Under the pieces are notes generated by a model that worked only from the letters and a program-made list of their open reading frames with translations, had not been told where the DNA came from and did no database searches. DNA of 13,010 nt. It comes from Sphingobacteriales bacterium. GTDB taxonomy: Bacteria; Bacteroidota; Bacteroidia; Sphingobacteriales; Sphingobacteriaceae. The position numbers were made by a program, and so were the translations under genes. This document shows positions 1-7,392 of this stretch, piece by piece; position 1 is the stretch's first letter; every line of letters begins with the position of its first letter. The stretch covers positions 1 through 13,010 of the forward strand of contig JAGVEE010000073.1 in assembly GCA_020058405.1 (NCBI GenBank). The letters are read 5' to 3'.

Positions 1-13
1 GCTCTTCCGATCT
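1..13. other. Illumina sequencing adapter remnant
   Basis: The first 13 bases, GCTCTTCCGATCT, are identical to the 3' end of the standard Illumina TruSeq adapter. The ispE reading frame becomes sensible directly after it, with residues LLKNIPFGAG. These bases are therefore an untrimmed library artefact at a contig end, not genome sequence. Confidence 0.93.
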
Positions 14-567
14 ACTTACTCAAAAATATTCCTTTTGGTGCTGGCTTGGGTGGAGGTTCTGCGGATGCCGCTTGGGTACTCAAAATGTTAAATGAAAAAT
101 TTGAGCTGAACTTGAGTTTAGAAAAATTAGAAAACTTGGCTGCACAATTGGGCAGCGACTGTGCTTTCTTTATCAAAAACACGGCTCAATATGCGAGCGG
201 TAGAGGCGAAATCTTAGAGCCAATCGACATAGACCTTCAAAATTATACTTTTGCGCTTATAAAGCCTAATTTTGGCATTAGCACGAAAGAGGCTTTTTCT
301 GGACTAAAACCAAAACCATCTTCACAAGATTTAAGAAGCTTGGTTAAACAACCCATCGAAAGCTGGAAGCATCAAATTAAAAATGATTTTGAGGATTCGT
401 TGTTCCCAAAATTCCCAGCGCTCCAGAAGATCAAAAATGAGCTATACGAACGTGGTGCAAAATTCGCTTCGATGAGTGGGAGTGGATCGACCCTTTTCGG
501 AATTTTCGAGCCGGGTTTCCAAGATCAATTTGAAGCTCCCGAGGGCAGCCAGATTTTTTGGATCTAA
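14..567 (+). CDS. ispE: 4-diphosphocytidyl-2-C-methyl-D-erythritol kinase, 5'-truncated
   Basis: IspE is the GHMP-family kinase that phosphorylates the 2-hydroxyl of CDP-methylerythritol in the cytoplasmic MEP pathway to isopentenyl diphosphate. The visible frame opens in the adapter and shows the ATP-binding GHMP motif PFGAGLGGGSADAA at 31-72. The third GHMP motif, MSGSGSTLFGIF, lies near the C-terminus. About 183 codons remain, against roughly 260-280 for full-length family members, so about the first third, including the true start, is missing because the contig ends here. A TTG at 46 inside the glycine-rich loop is not a credible start. The gene converges on the LapA-like gene with only 12 bases between the stop codons. 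The missing 5' end is an assembly limit, not gene decay. Confidence 0.93.
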
Positions 568-579
568 GTTCCTTCCGTT

Positions 580-831
580 TTAATTCAACCAATCCTTATC
601 ACTCTCGTCGAGCTCGCTCTTTTCTGCCTCTAAAGCTTCCTCTTTACGCTTTGGCGCCGCCCATAATAATCCGACAATTAGTCCGACTATAAAAACCGCC
701 CCAATGAGCACTAGTTTCGAAATTTGAAAATCGAAGACTAAAAATTTCATAAAAATTGGCTCCGAATTCTGAAATAATGCGATGGTAATAATGGCAGTAA
801 GGAGAATCGTGAAAATGGTTTTTATTTTCAT
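580..831 (-). CDS. LapA-domain (DUF1049) small membrane protein
   Basis: This is an 83-residue protein with two hydrophobic helices (about residues 4-20 and 39-60). Between them is a short segment, QNSEPIFMKFLVFDFQIS, which matches the NxxPVxxxFLxxxxxxS pattern of LapA/DUF1049 proteins. The C-terminal tail of about 22 residues is charged and acidic and probably cytoplasmic. In E. coli, LapA works with LapB in controlling LPS assembly. Many Bacteroidota carry such short homologues whose role is not established, so function here is by family only. The ATG at 831 is followed by a typical MKIKTIF membrane start. It reads toward ispE (convergent). The 179 bases upstream are very AT-rich and hold no gene. 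Confidence 0.8.
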   Translation of the reverse strand: MKIKTIFTILLTAIITIALFQNSEPIFMKFLVFDFQISKLVLIGAVFIVGLIVGLLWAAPKRKEEALEAEKSELDESDKDWLN

Positions 832-1010
832 GTTATAACATTTAATAATGGTTGAAGTAAATTACTATAAAGTATTGATTATTAGTAATATGATTTTTTA
901 ATGATTTTCTCTTGCTAACAATTTTAGTTTTAATTTATGTTTAATCTATTATTTAACTTTAATTTAAAGTATTTAATTATACTGATTTATAGTACTTTAT
1001 ATATTACTAA

Positions 1011-1667
1011 TTAAATGAAATTTTCTGATTTTAGATGTATTTTTAACAAATCAAAACCCGTTTTTTCGAGCCTATGAACCCCTTTGTAAGTTATGACATT
1101 GTGACGAAATTGGAGGTCCTTTAGGGTCTGATAATATTGCCTTAGTCGCTCTTCTTGGATGAACTCATCCTCATCCCCCAGTACAAATACTGTATTACAA
1201 GCTCCATATTTTAATGCCATTGTGGCATCGGTCTCTAAGGGCAATCCAGCTCCCCAAATTACCAAGTTTTCTACTTTTCGGGTAGTATGTTGGTACCACC
1301 GGCAAGCCACAGCAGCTCCTTGTGAGAAGCCAAATAGATGAATTTTAAGCCTCGAATCTGGGTCTATTTTGGCCAGTAAATGGTCCACTAATTGCAGCTG
1401 ATCCTGTATCTCATCTTCACGGTTTTCTTTGGTCATCCAGCTAGCCCCCACCCTTCCATCGACCCCTTTTAAATAGAATTTTGAGAGCCCTTCTGGAGCT
1501 ATTAATAGGCTGTTTTGAGGGTTAAAGTCTTTAAAATTATTCATAAAATGCATAGCACTTTGCCCATAACCGTAGAGTAATATCCACACATTTTGGGGCT
1601 CTGAAGTGCCAATTTCGGTGCTGTAATAGTGGGCTGTGCGAGGGGTTGTGAAGGTGGATTTTTTCAT
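1011..1667 (-). CDS. Alpha/beta hydrolase, phospholipase/carboxylesterase-like
   Basis: This is a 218-residue serine hydrolase of the alpha/beta-hydrolase fold, resembling small cytoplasmic esterases of the YpfH/carboxylesterase type. The nucleophile elbow is GFSQGA with Ser115. A likely acid lies in VLGDEDEFI (Asp165 or Asp167), and the catalytic His198 is in KGVHRLE. The order and spacing of this triad fit the family. The strand-1 motif that usually reads LHGYGQ is LYGYGQ here, so Tyr replaces the first His near the oxyanion region. No signal peptide is seen. I place the start at the ATG at 1667 (MKKSTFTTPR). An in-frame ATG at 1676 would add only MTN, which is encoded by the adjacent repeat. 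The natural substrate cannot be read from the sequence. Confidence 0.82.
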   Translation of the reverse strand: MKKSTFTTPRTAHYYSTEIGTSEPQNVWILLYGYGQSAMHFMNNFKDFNPQNSLLIAPEGLSKFYLKGVDGRVGASWMTKENREDEIQDQLQLVDHLLAKIDPDSRLKIHLFGFSQGAAVACRWYQHTTRKVENLVIWGAGLPLETDATMALKYGACNTVFVLGDEDEFIQEERLRQYYQTLKDLQFRHNVITYKGVHRLEKTGFDLLKIHLKSENFI

Positions 1668-1669
1668 AT

Positions 1670-1745
1670 TAGTCATTAGTAGTTAGTCGTTAGACTGTTT
1701 CTAGTTAGTATATTCTAAAGACTAAAGACTAACTACTAACGACCA
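1670..1745. repeat. Long imperfect inverted repeat (TTAGTAGTTAGTC type)
   Basis: Arms of about 31 bases at 1670-1700 and 1715-1745 are reverse complements with about five mismatches, separated by 14 bases. The shared core is TTAGTAGTTAGTC, and each arm is itself made of tandem-like TTAGT/TTAGTC units. The element lies between the EamA transporter and the hydrolase, both on the minus strand. It contains the last codons and stop of the first and reaches to within 3 bases of the start of the second. In RNA it would form a long stem-loop, so it may act as a processing or termination structure. It may equally be a dispersed intergenic repeat (REP/MITE-like). Confidence 0.75.
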
Positions 1746-2623
1746 GTTTTATTAAAATACCCCTTCACAAAGGGATAAACAAACACTGCAAGCAGAATAA
1801 TAGCGGCTCCTTGGTAGAATCCAGCAGTCATTAATTCGCGTTTTCCGAAGATAAGTACCGCTAAAACGATGCCATAAACTGGCTCTAGGTTTGTAGTTAG
1901 AACAACGGTATAGGCAGAAAGTTCTTTCATTACAGCTACCCCGGTAACATATGCAAGTGCTGTGCAAACAGTTCCGAGCAACATTAAATACCAAAAATCG
2001 GAGCTAGAAATGGCTAATTGGTATTGATTTTGGCTATTTGTAAAGCCTAAATAAAGGCTTAAAAGTAAAAATCCTCCGAACATTTCATACAAGCCAATGG
2101 TGCTGGCAGGCAAATCTTTTACTTCAATTTCATTAAAAATGGTAAAAATTGCCGCACAAAAGGAGGCAATTAATCCGTAAATAATGCCTTCTGTATATTG
2201 AGTTTCGAAGGAGAAAATGAAGGCAATACCAACAATTATTACCAATCCGATGATTAGATCTACTATCGAAATTTTTGCTTTTTTGTTAAATATTGGACTC
2301 AAAAAACTGGTAAATAATGCCGTTGATGAAAGGCAAACCAGGGCAACAGATATGGTAGAAGTTTTAATGGAGTGGTAAAAAAAGAACCAATGTAAGGCTA
2401 CAATTCCCCCAATTCCGAGTAATATTACTTGCTTTTTAAAGCTTATTTGAGGACGATTTTTATTCCAAATATATTCGTAAATAAACAAACTAATGCTCGC
2501 AATAAGCATTCTGTACCATACTAATTCGTAGGCAGAAACGCTAATTAAGGCTCCAAATATGGCGGTAAAACCCCATATAAATACCGTAATATGTAAGAGT
2601 AAAAGGTTCTTATTTAGGTGCAA
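1736..2623 (-). CDS. EamA/DMT-family transporter
   Basis: This is a 295-residue inner-membrane protein with about ten hydrophobic helices in two halves, the pattern of the drug/metabolite transporter (EamA) superfamily. The first repeat begins with HITVFIWGFTAIFGAL. The second half has ASFCAAIFTIFNE and the typical ending LTTNLEPVYGIVLAVLIFGKRE. The substrate cannot be assigned; relatives export amino acids or metabolites. No ATG is available: an in-frame TAA lies two codons before the TTG at 2623, and residues from there match the family N-terminus, so TTG is the likely start. The start lies 14 bases inside the end of the upstream permease gene, indicating translational coupling in the tgt-permease-EamA operon. 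The last residues (TGR) and stop are encoded by the inverted repeat, suggesting the original 3' end was overwritten. Confidence 0.9.
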   Translation of the reverse strand: MHLNKNLLLLHITVFIWGFTAIFGALISVSAYELVWYRMLIASISLFIYEYIWNKNRPQISFKKQVILLGIGGIVALHWFFFYHSIKTSTISVALVCLSSTALFTSFLSPIFNKKAKISIVDLIIGLVIIVGIAFIFSFETQYTEGIIYGLIASFCAAIFTIFNEIEVKDLPASTIGLYEMFGGFLLLSLYLGFTNSQNQYQLAISSSDFWYLMLLGTVCTALAYVTGVAVMKELSAYTVVLTTNLEPVYGIVLAVLIFGKRELMTAGFYQGAAIILLAVFVYPFVKGYFNKTGR

Positions 2624-3701
2624 TTTTTAATAAATATAGTCCGTAAATGGTAAATATTATATTCGGAATCCACACAGATAACATAGGATGTAAGCCTCCT
2701 TTTAAGGCAAAAGTTGTGGTAAACTGCATCAACATAATAAAGGTAAAACTGCTACCAATACCAATTCCCAACTGTGCACCAACACCCCCTCGTACCTTTC
2801 TGGAACATAAAGAAACAGCAATAAGTACTAATATAAAGGTAGAAAAAGGCATAGCAAAACGCTTATAATATTCCACTTCATAGGCCTCAATTCCACTCGC
2901 ACCTCGCTTTCTTTCTTTAATAATGTATTCTTTAAGCTCGGGAGTAGTTAAGGAACCAATACTGTTGTCCTTTCGTTCAAAATCTACAGGGCTCATTGCC
3001 AATACAGTATCTTTTTTATCGCCTCGCTCTAAACTCTCATTCAATCCTTTTATATGCTTAATAGAATAACCCACTATTATCCAACTCTTTTTGGTTGTAT
3101 CCCATCTAATTTGATCGGACATTAGTTTGTAATACAAGTCTTTGCCTCTAAATTTTTCTAAAGAGAAACGAAATCCAACATCTTCTTGGTTATTATAACT
3201 CTCTAAATAGGCATACGTAGAATCATCAAGTTGCATATGTATATTCCGTTCTTTGTACACATACCTATTGTTAATATAGGTGTTTTCGAACTCTACTCTA
3301 ACTTTATTGGAGTTCGGAATGGTATAAGAATTAAAGAAAAAACTTAGGATAGAAAGGAATAAGGAAGTAACAAAATATGGATACAATAATCGTTGAAAAC
3401 TAACTCCACCACTTAATATGGCTACAATTTCTGTGTTATTGGCCATGCGTGCTGTAAATAATATGGCCGCAATAAATATGAGGAGAGGACTCAATAATCC
3501 TACATAAAAGGGGATAAAATTGAGGTAATATTCGAATATGATTTTACTAATAGGTGTTTGCGTACGAAGAAAATCGTCTACTTTTTCAGAAATATCGAAG
3601 ATTACTGCAATGGCAATAAATATGGCAAGGGTAAACACAAAGGTCCCTAAGAACTTCTTAATTATATACCAATCTATTATTTGCAGCTTCAGTTTACGCA
3701 C
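2610..3701 (-). CDS. LptF/LptG-family LPS export permease (YjgP/YjgQ)
   Basis: This is a 363-residue permease of the YjgP/YjgQ family. LptF and LptG pair with the ATPase LptB to extract lipopolysaccharide from the inner membrane and push it through the LptA/LptD bridge. The layout fits. An N-terminal IIDWYIIKKFLGTF leads into three helices (about residues 15-35, 52-85 and 100-125). A periplasmic beta-rich domain follows at about 130-275 (for example DQIRWDTTKKSWIIVGYSI). Three C-terminal helices end with SVWIPNIIFTIYGLYLL. The start is GTG at 3701; no ATG occurs near it and the N-terminus matches the family. Whether it fills the LptF or LptG role cannot be decided from sequence alone. It lies 21 bases after tgt and overlaps the EamA gene by 14. 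Confidence 0.9.
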   Translation of the reverse strand: MRKLKLQIIDWYIIKKFLGTFVFTLAIFIAIAVIFDISEKVDDFLRTQTPISKIIFEYYLNFIPFYVGLLSPLLIFIAAILFTARMANNTEIVAILSGGVSFQRLLYPYFVTSLFLSILSFFFNSYTIPNSNKVRVEFENTYINNRYVYKERNIHMQLDDSTYAYLESYNNQEDVGFRFSLEKFRGKDLYYKLMSDQIRWDTTKKSWIIVGYSIKHIKGLNESLERGDKKDTVLAMSPVDFERKDNSIGSLTTPELKEYIIKERKRGASGIEAYEVEYYKRFAMPFSTFILVLIAVSLCSRKVRGGVGAQLGIGIGSSFTFIMLMQFTTTFALKGGLHPMLSVWIPNIIFTIYGLYLLKIAPK

Positions 3702-3722
3702 GGTATAAATATAAGAATGTAA

Positions 3723-4853
3723 TTATAATCGATGTGCTAATTTTTTAACCATACTGTTTTTCCACGAGTAAAAATCGCCCTCTATAATATGTTTACGTGC
3801 CTCTTTAACAAGCCATAAGTAAAAATGCAAATTGTGTAAAGTAGCAATTTGAGCACCTAAAATTTCTTTAGAGATGATTAAATGGCGTAAGTAAGCTTTA
3901 GAGTAATTAATGTCAGAAAACAAGTCGCTATTAGGGTCTACGGCAGTAAAATCGTTTTTCCATTTTTCATTTTTTATGTTGATGATGCCTTCGGATGTGA
4001 ACAACATACCATTTCGTGCATTACGTGTTGGCATTACACAATCAAACATATCTATACCCAAGGCAATACATTCTAAAATATTAATAGGAGTACCTACACC
4101 CATTAAATAACGAGGTTTATCAAGGGGTAATATATTGGTAACGATTTCCGTCATTTCATACATTTCTTCAGCAGGTTCGCCTACTGATAAACCACCAATG
4201 GCATTGCCTTCGCGTCCGAAAGAAGCAATAGCTTCTGCAGATTGCATTCTTAAATCTTTATATGTACTGCCTTGTACAATAGGGAATAAGGTTTGGTCGA
4301 AGCCATATTTAGGTTCTGTAGTATCGAAGCGTTCGCAACAACGTTTTAACCATCTGTGGGTCATCTCCATGGAGCGTTTCGCATACCTATAATCGCAAGG
4401 GTACGGCGTACATTCATCAAAGGCCATAATAATATCGGCACCAATAATACGCTGTATATCCATTACATTTTCTGGTGTAAACAAGTGTTTAGAACCATCG
4501 ATATGAGAACGAAAAGTAACCCCTTCTTCCTTTATTTTACGAACACCAGATAAAGAATATACTTGGTAACCTCCACTATCTGTTAGTATCGGCAAGTCCC
4601 AGTTATTAAATTTATGTAATCCACCGGCTGCTTCAATGGTATCTATACCGGGGCGTAAAAAAGGATGGTAAGTATTACCTAATATAATTTGAGCTTCAAT
4701 GTCGTTTTTTAGTTCGCGCTGATGTACGCCTTTTACAGTACCAGCTGTGCCAACAGGCATAAATATGGGCGTTTCTATCGTTCCATGTGCGGTTTCTAAT
4801 ATTCCGGCACGTGCCTTCGAATCTTTATCAGTAGTTTTTAATGTAAATTTCAT
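3723..4853 (-). CDS. tgt: tRNA-guanine transglycosylase (queuosine pathway)
   Basis: Tgt swaps guanine 34 in the anticodon of Asp, Asn, His and Tyr tRNAs for preQ1, a step toward queuosine. The 376-residue protein shows the TIM-barrel signatures: MPVGTAGTVKGV, LTDSGGYQVYSL with the catalytic Asp92, and GIDMFDCVMPTRNARNG with the nucleophile Asp261. The substrate-binding DECTPYP and GGLSVGEP motifs are also present. The start is set at ATG 4853 because MKFTLKTTDKDSKARAG is the family N-terminus; a TTG at 4883 would add ten unrelated residues. The E. coli zinc ligands Cys302, Cys304, Cys307 and His333 align with Ser299, Leu301, Asp304 and His330, so only the histidine remains. The rest of the protein is well conserved, so it is probably active. 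It is the first gene of a minus-strand operon. Confidence 0.96.
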   Translation of the reverse strand: MKFTLKTTDKDSKARAGILETAHGTIETPIFMPVGTAGTVKGVHQRELKNDIEAQIILGNTYHPFLRPGIDTIEAAGGLHKFNNWDLPILTDSGGYQVYSLSGVRKIKEEGVTFRSHIDGSKHLFTPENVMDIQRIIGADIIMAFDECTPYPCDYRYAKRSMEMTHRWLKRCCERFDTTEPKYGFDQTLFPIVQGSTYKDLRMQSAEAIASFGREGNAIGGLSVGEPAEEMYEMTEIVTNILPLDKPRYLMGVGTPINILECIALGIDMFDCVMPTRNARNGMLFTSEGIINIKNEKWKNDFTAVDPNSDLFSDINYSKAYLRHLIISKEILGAQIATLHNLHFYLWLVKEARKHIIEGDFYSWKNSMVKKLAHRL

Positions 4854-4859
4854 TCGACA

Positions 4860-4887
4860 CAAAGATATAATAAATACATACAACCAA
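4860..4887 (-). promoter_or_regulatory. Predicted Bacteroidota-type promoter of tgt
   Basis: On the minus strand, TATCTTTG at 4867-4860 matches the Bacteroidota -7 consensus TAnnTTTG exactly. A TTGGTTG at 4887-4881 could serve as the -33 element, about 17 bases upstream. The box ends only 6 bases before the ATG of tgt, so transcription would begin within a few bases of the start codon. Confidence 0.5.
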
Positions 4888-4975
4888 TATAGATTGAATA
4901 AGGGCTAAAAACTTAATTATTTTAATAATTCTGTTAGCATAAATTGATTAATTGTAATAGTTTAGCAAGATAATA

Positions 4976-6100
4976 TTGGAGGCAAAATTGAGCTACGTAG
5001 AAATACTAATCGGATTATTATCCTTATTTTTTATCATACAGATTTACTACCACTTACGTTATTTTTCGGCGATTACATTTTATAAAAAGCCAAGTTTAAG
5101 TACTTCAAAAAAACTACCTATTTCTGTAATCATTGCGGCCAGAAATGAAGCCGACAATTTGCAGGAGTTTTTAGATAGTATTCTTACGCAAGAATATCCA
5201 GAATATGAAGTGATAGTAGTAAACGATTGTTCTTATGATAATTCTGAAGATATACTAAAAGGCTATCAAGCACGGTATTCTCATTTAAAAGTAGTTGAGT
5301 TAGAAGAGGAAGAGAAATATAAACATGGCAAAAAATTTGCCTTAACTATTGGGTACAAAGCTGCAAAGTATGAGCATTTATTGTTAACTGATGCCGATTG
5401 TAAAGCAGTATCTAAGAATTGGATTAGTTTAATGCAAGAAGGGTTTACAGAAGGTAAAGAAATTGTGTTGGGGCATTCGCCATATATAAAAACCAATGGC
5501 TTTTTAAATGCTTTCTCAAGATTTGAAACTTTTTACACGGCTTTTCAGTACATATCGTTTTCAATAAGAAAACAAACTTACATGGGAGTGGGTAGAAATT
5601 TAGCGTATACAAAAACATTGTTTTTTAAGAACAAAGGTTTTGCTTCGCACATGCATATACTCTCTGGCGACGATGATTTGTTTGTAAATGCTACTGCTAC
5701 GAAGACGAATGTATCTGTTTGTTTAGATCCGGATAGTTTTATATATACACCTACAAAAACAACTTGGGGTGAATATTATATTCAAAAACTTCGTCATTTA
5801 CATGTAGGAGTGGAATATAAAAAATCGCATAGAGTAAGCCTAGCCATTATTTCGAGTACAGCTTTATTATTTTGGTTGTGTTTATTAGCAGGATTTATAT
5901 TACAATTACCATTAGAAATAAGTTTGGGATTTTTATTTGCTAAGCTATTACTCTCCGGTGTATTTTATTTTTCTGCCATGAAAAATTTAGGAACCAAAGA
6001 TTTGTTCCCTTTTTATCCTATCTTAGAACTGTTATATTTTTTAATCATACCATTTTGGGCTCTCATTTCATTGATCATTAAACCAAAAAAATGGAAGTAA
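4976..6100 (+). CDS. Family 2 glycosyltransferase, membrane-anchored
   Basis: This is a 374-residue processive-type GT2 enzyme that transfers sugar from a nucleotide-sugar to an acceptor at the cytoplasmic face of the membrane. One N-terminal helix (about residues 6-28) precedes the GT-A domain. That domain has PISVIIAARNEADNL, the nucleotide-binding VVNDCSYDNS, the metal-binding TDAD (139-141), the GDDD acid motif (231-234) and QKLRH at 270-274, in the place of the QxxRW motif. Two or three C-terminal helices follow from about residue 287. The frame has no ATG before the catalytic domain: after a stop at 4958 the candidates are TTG 4976 and TTG 4988, and I use 4976. The product is unknown (cell-surface polysaccharide or glycolipid). 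Its end overlaps the sigma factor gene by 10 bases. Confidence 0.88.
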   Translation: MEAKLSYVEILIGLLSLFFIIQIYYHLRYFSAITFYKKPSLSTSKKLPISVIIAARNEADNLQEFLDSILTQEYPEYEVIVVNDCSYDNSEDILKGYQARYSHLKVVELEEEEKYKHGKKFALTIGYKAAKYEHLLLTDADCKAVSKNWISLMQEGFTEGKEIVLGHSPYIKTNGFLNAFSRFETFYTAFQYISFSIRKQTYMGVGRNLAYTKTLFFKNKGFASHMHILSGDDDLFVNATATKTNVSVCLDPDSFIYTPTKTTWGEYYIQKLRHLHVGVEYKKSHRVSLAIISSTALLFWLCLLAGFILQLPLEISLGFLFAKLLLSGVFYFSAMKNLGTKDLFPFYPILELLYFLIIPFWALISLIIKPKKWK

Positions 6101-6696
6101 ATCCAAACTTATCACAAAAGGCTACAGAGGATTTAGAGCTCGTTAAAAAGGCTTTGCAGAACGACCAGAAAGCGTATGCCGAACTAATGGTGCGATACAA
6201 GGATTCTATCTATTTCATGATTTTGAAAATGGTTAATAACAAAGAAGATGCCAACGATTTAACGGTGGAAGCCTTTGGTAAAGCCTTTGAAAACATTGAG
6301 AAATATAGACCAGAGTTTGCGTTCTCTACCTGGTTATTTAAAATTGCTACTAATAATTGCATCGATTTTATTCGTAAAAAAAGATTAAAAACTTTTTCTA
6401 TTGATGAAACCTTCGAATCTCATGAAGGAGAAGATCGTAAAATAGATTTTGCTTCGGAAGGATTGGATCCAGAAGAAAAAATGATTAAAAAGCAGAAGAA
6501 CGATTTGATGCGAACCATCGTAGACAAGCTTCCTGCACGTTATAAACAATTAGTAATAATGCGTTATTTTGATGAACGCAGTTACGAAGAAATTGCAGAA
6601 GAACTCGATTTACCATTGGGTACTGTAAAAGCACAATTGTTTAGGGCACGCGATTTATTATTCAACACCATTAAAAAAGGAAAAGAGAAAATATAG
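6091..6696 (+). CDS. ECF-type RNA polymerase sigma-70 family factor
   Basis: This is a 201-residue two-domain sigma factor that directs RNA polymerase to its own promoter class. Sigma region 2 spans about residues 26-96 (AYAELMVRYKDSIYF, then FSTWLFKIATNNCIDFIRKK). A variable acidic linker of about 35 residues follows. Region 4 at about 135-190 carries the helix-turn-helix YEEIAEELDLPLGTVKAQL. Regions 1 and 3 are absent, as in ECF factors. The ATG at 6091 lies inside the last codons of the glycosyltransferase gene, and its stop shares a base with the rsmG start, so the three are probably co-translated. No anti-sigma gene adjoins it, so the usual regulator is either elsewhere or absent. Its regulon cannot be inferred. 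Confidence 0.92.
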   Translation: MEVNPNLSQKATEDLELVKKALQNDQKAYAELMVRYKDSIYFMILKMVNNKEDANDLTVEAFGKAFENIEKYRPEFAFSTWLFKIATNNCIDFIRKKRLKTFSIDETFESHEGEDRKIDFASEGLDPEEKMIKKQKNDLMRTIVDKLPARYKQLVIMRYFDERSYEEIAEELDLPLGTVKAQLFRARDLLFNTIKKGKEKI

Positions 6697-7322
6697 TGGA
6701 ACTCATTAAACAATACTTCCCCAACTTAACTGAAATACAATACCAACAGCTCGAAATGTTGGCCCCATTGTATACAGAATGGAATGAAAAAATAAATGTT
6801 ATTTCTAGAAAAGACATGGATCATTTTTATGAGCGACATGTATTGCATTCTTTAGGAATCGCAAAAGTGATAGAATTTACTCCAGGAACCAAGGTATTGG
6901 ATGTAGGTACTGGTGGTGGATTCCCGGGTATTCCTTTAGCAATATTATTTCCTGAAATTGATTTTTTCTTGGTAGATTCTATTGGTAAAAAAATAAAAGT
7001 AGTGCAAGAAGTTGCCGCTGCATTGGGATTGAAAAATGTAAGAGCAGCACATACAAGGGCAGAGGACGTAAAGGAGAAATTCGACTTTGTTGTGTCGCGT
7101 GCGGTAACCAGGTTGATCAATTTTTATCCTTGGGTGCATCAAAAGTTCAGTAAAAAACAACAAAACAGCTTAGATAATGGAATACTTTATTTGAAAGGGA
7201 TCGACCTTTCTGAGGAGTTTGATGAGTTGCATAAACCTTATCAATTGTTCGCGCTTACTGAGTATTTTAAAGAAGAATTCTTCGATACCAAAGGCATTAT
7301 ACATGTGCCCATTTTTTCATAA
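6696..7322 (+). CDS. rsmG: 16S rRNA (guanine-527-N7)-methyltransferase
   Basis: RsmG (GidB) methylates N7 of G527 in the 530 loop of 16S rRNA using S-adenosylmethionine; loss gives low-level streptomycin resistance in other bacteria. The 208-residue protein shows the family N-terminus (WNEKINVISRKD, ERHVLHSL), the SAM-binding loop VLDVGTGGGFPGIPLA (67-82), the acidic strand-2 end FLVDSIGKKIKVV, TRAED and VVSRAV. The start is GTG at 6696, arranged as TAGTG with the sigma factor stop. The next ATG lies about 20 codons in and would remove conserved residues. Length is normal for the family. The gene ends the overlapping three-gene set. Confidence 0.95.
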   Translation: MELIKQYFPNLTEIQYQQLEMLAPLYTEWNEKINVISRKDMDHFYERHVLHSLGIAKVIEFTPGTKVLDVGTGGGFPGIPLAILFPEIDFFLVDSIGKKIKVVQEVAAALGLKNVRAAHTRAEDVKEKFDFVVSRAVTRLINFYPWVHQKFSKKQQNSLDNGILYLKGIDLSEEFDELHKPYQLFALTEYFKEEFFDTKGIIHVPIFS

Positions 7323-7344
7323 TATATTCTGCTGATAAAAAAAC

Positions 7345-7358
7345 CTGCATATATGCAG
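7345..7358. repeat. Perfect 14-bp palindrome CTGCATATATGCAG
   Basis: This perfect dyad lies in the 70-base gap between rsmG and dprA, 34 bases before the dprA start. It has no loop in DNA, and no T-run follows directly, so it looks more like a dimeric regulator site than a terminator. A weaker stem, TAAATG/CATTTA (7364-7383), followed by TTTTT, comes next and could be a poor terminator. Function is unknown. Confidence 0.4.
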
Positions 7359-7392
7359 TTGAGTAAATGCAATCATTCATTTATTTTTCCGT

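Noticed and set aside
832..1010. Very AT-rich gap with short inverted pieces (ATTAGTAATAT at 881 and ATATTACTAAT at 1001; ATAAAGTA at 867 and TACTTTAT at 993).
   Set aside because: The matching pieces are not in nested order, so they do not form one stem, and such matches are expected by chance in DNA this AT-rich. No gene or RNA was seen.
4853..4883. Ten-residue N-terminal extension of Tgt from TTG 4883.
   Set aside because: The family N-terminus begins exactly at ATG 4853, and the predicted -7 promoter box lies inside the extension.
7364..7388. Possible rho-independent terminator after rsmG (TAAATG/CATTTA stem then TTTTT).
   Set aside because: The stem is only 6 bp, has one G-C pair and an 8-base loop; too weak to call.
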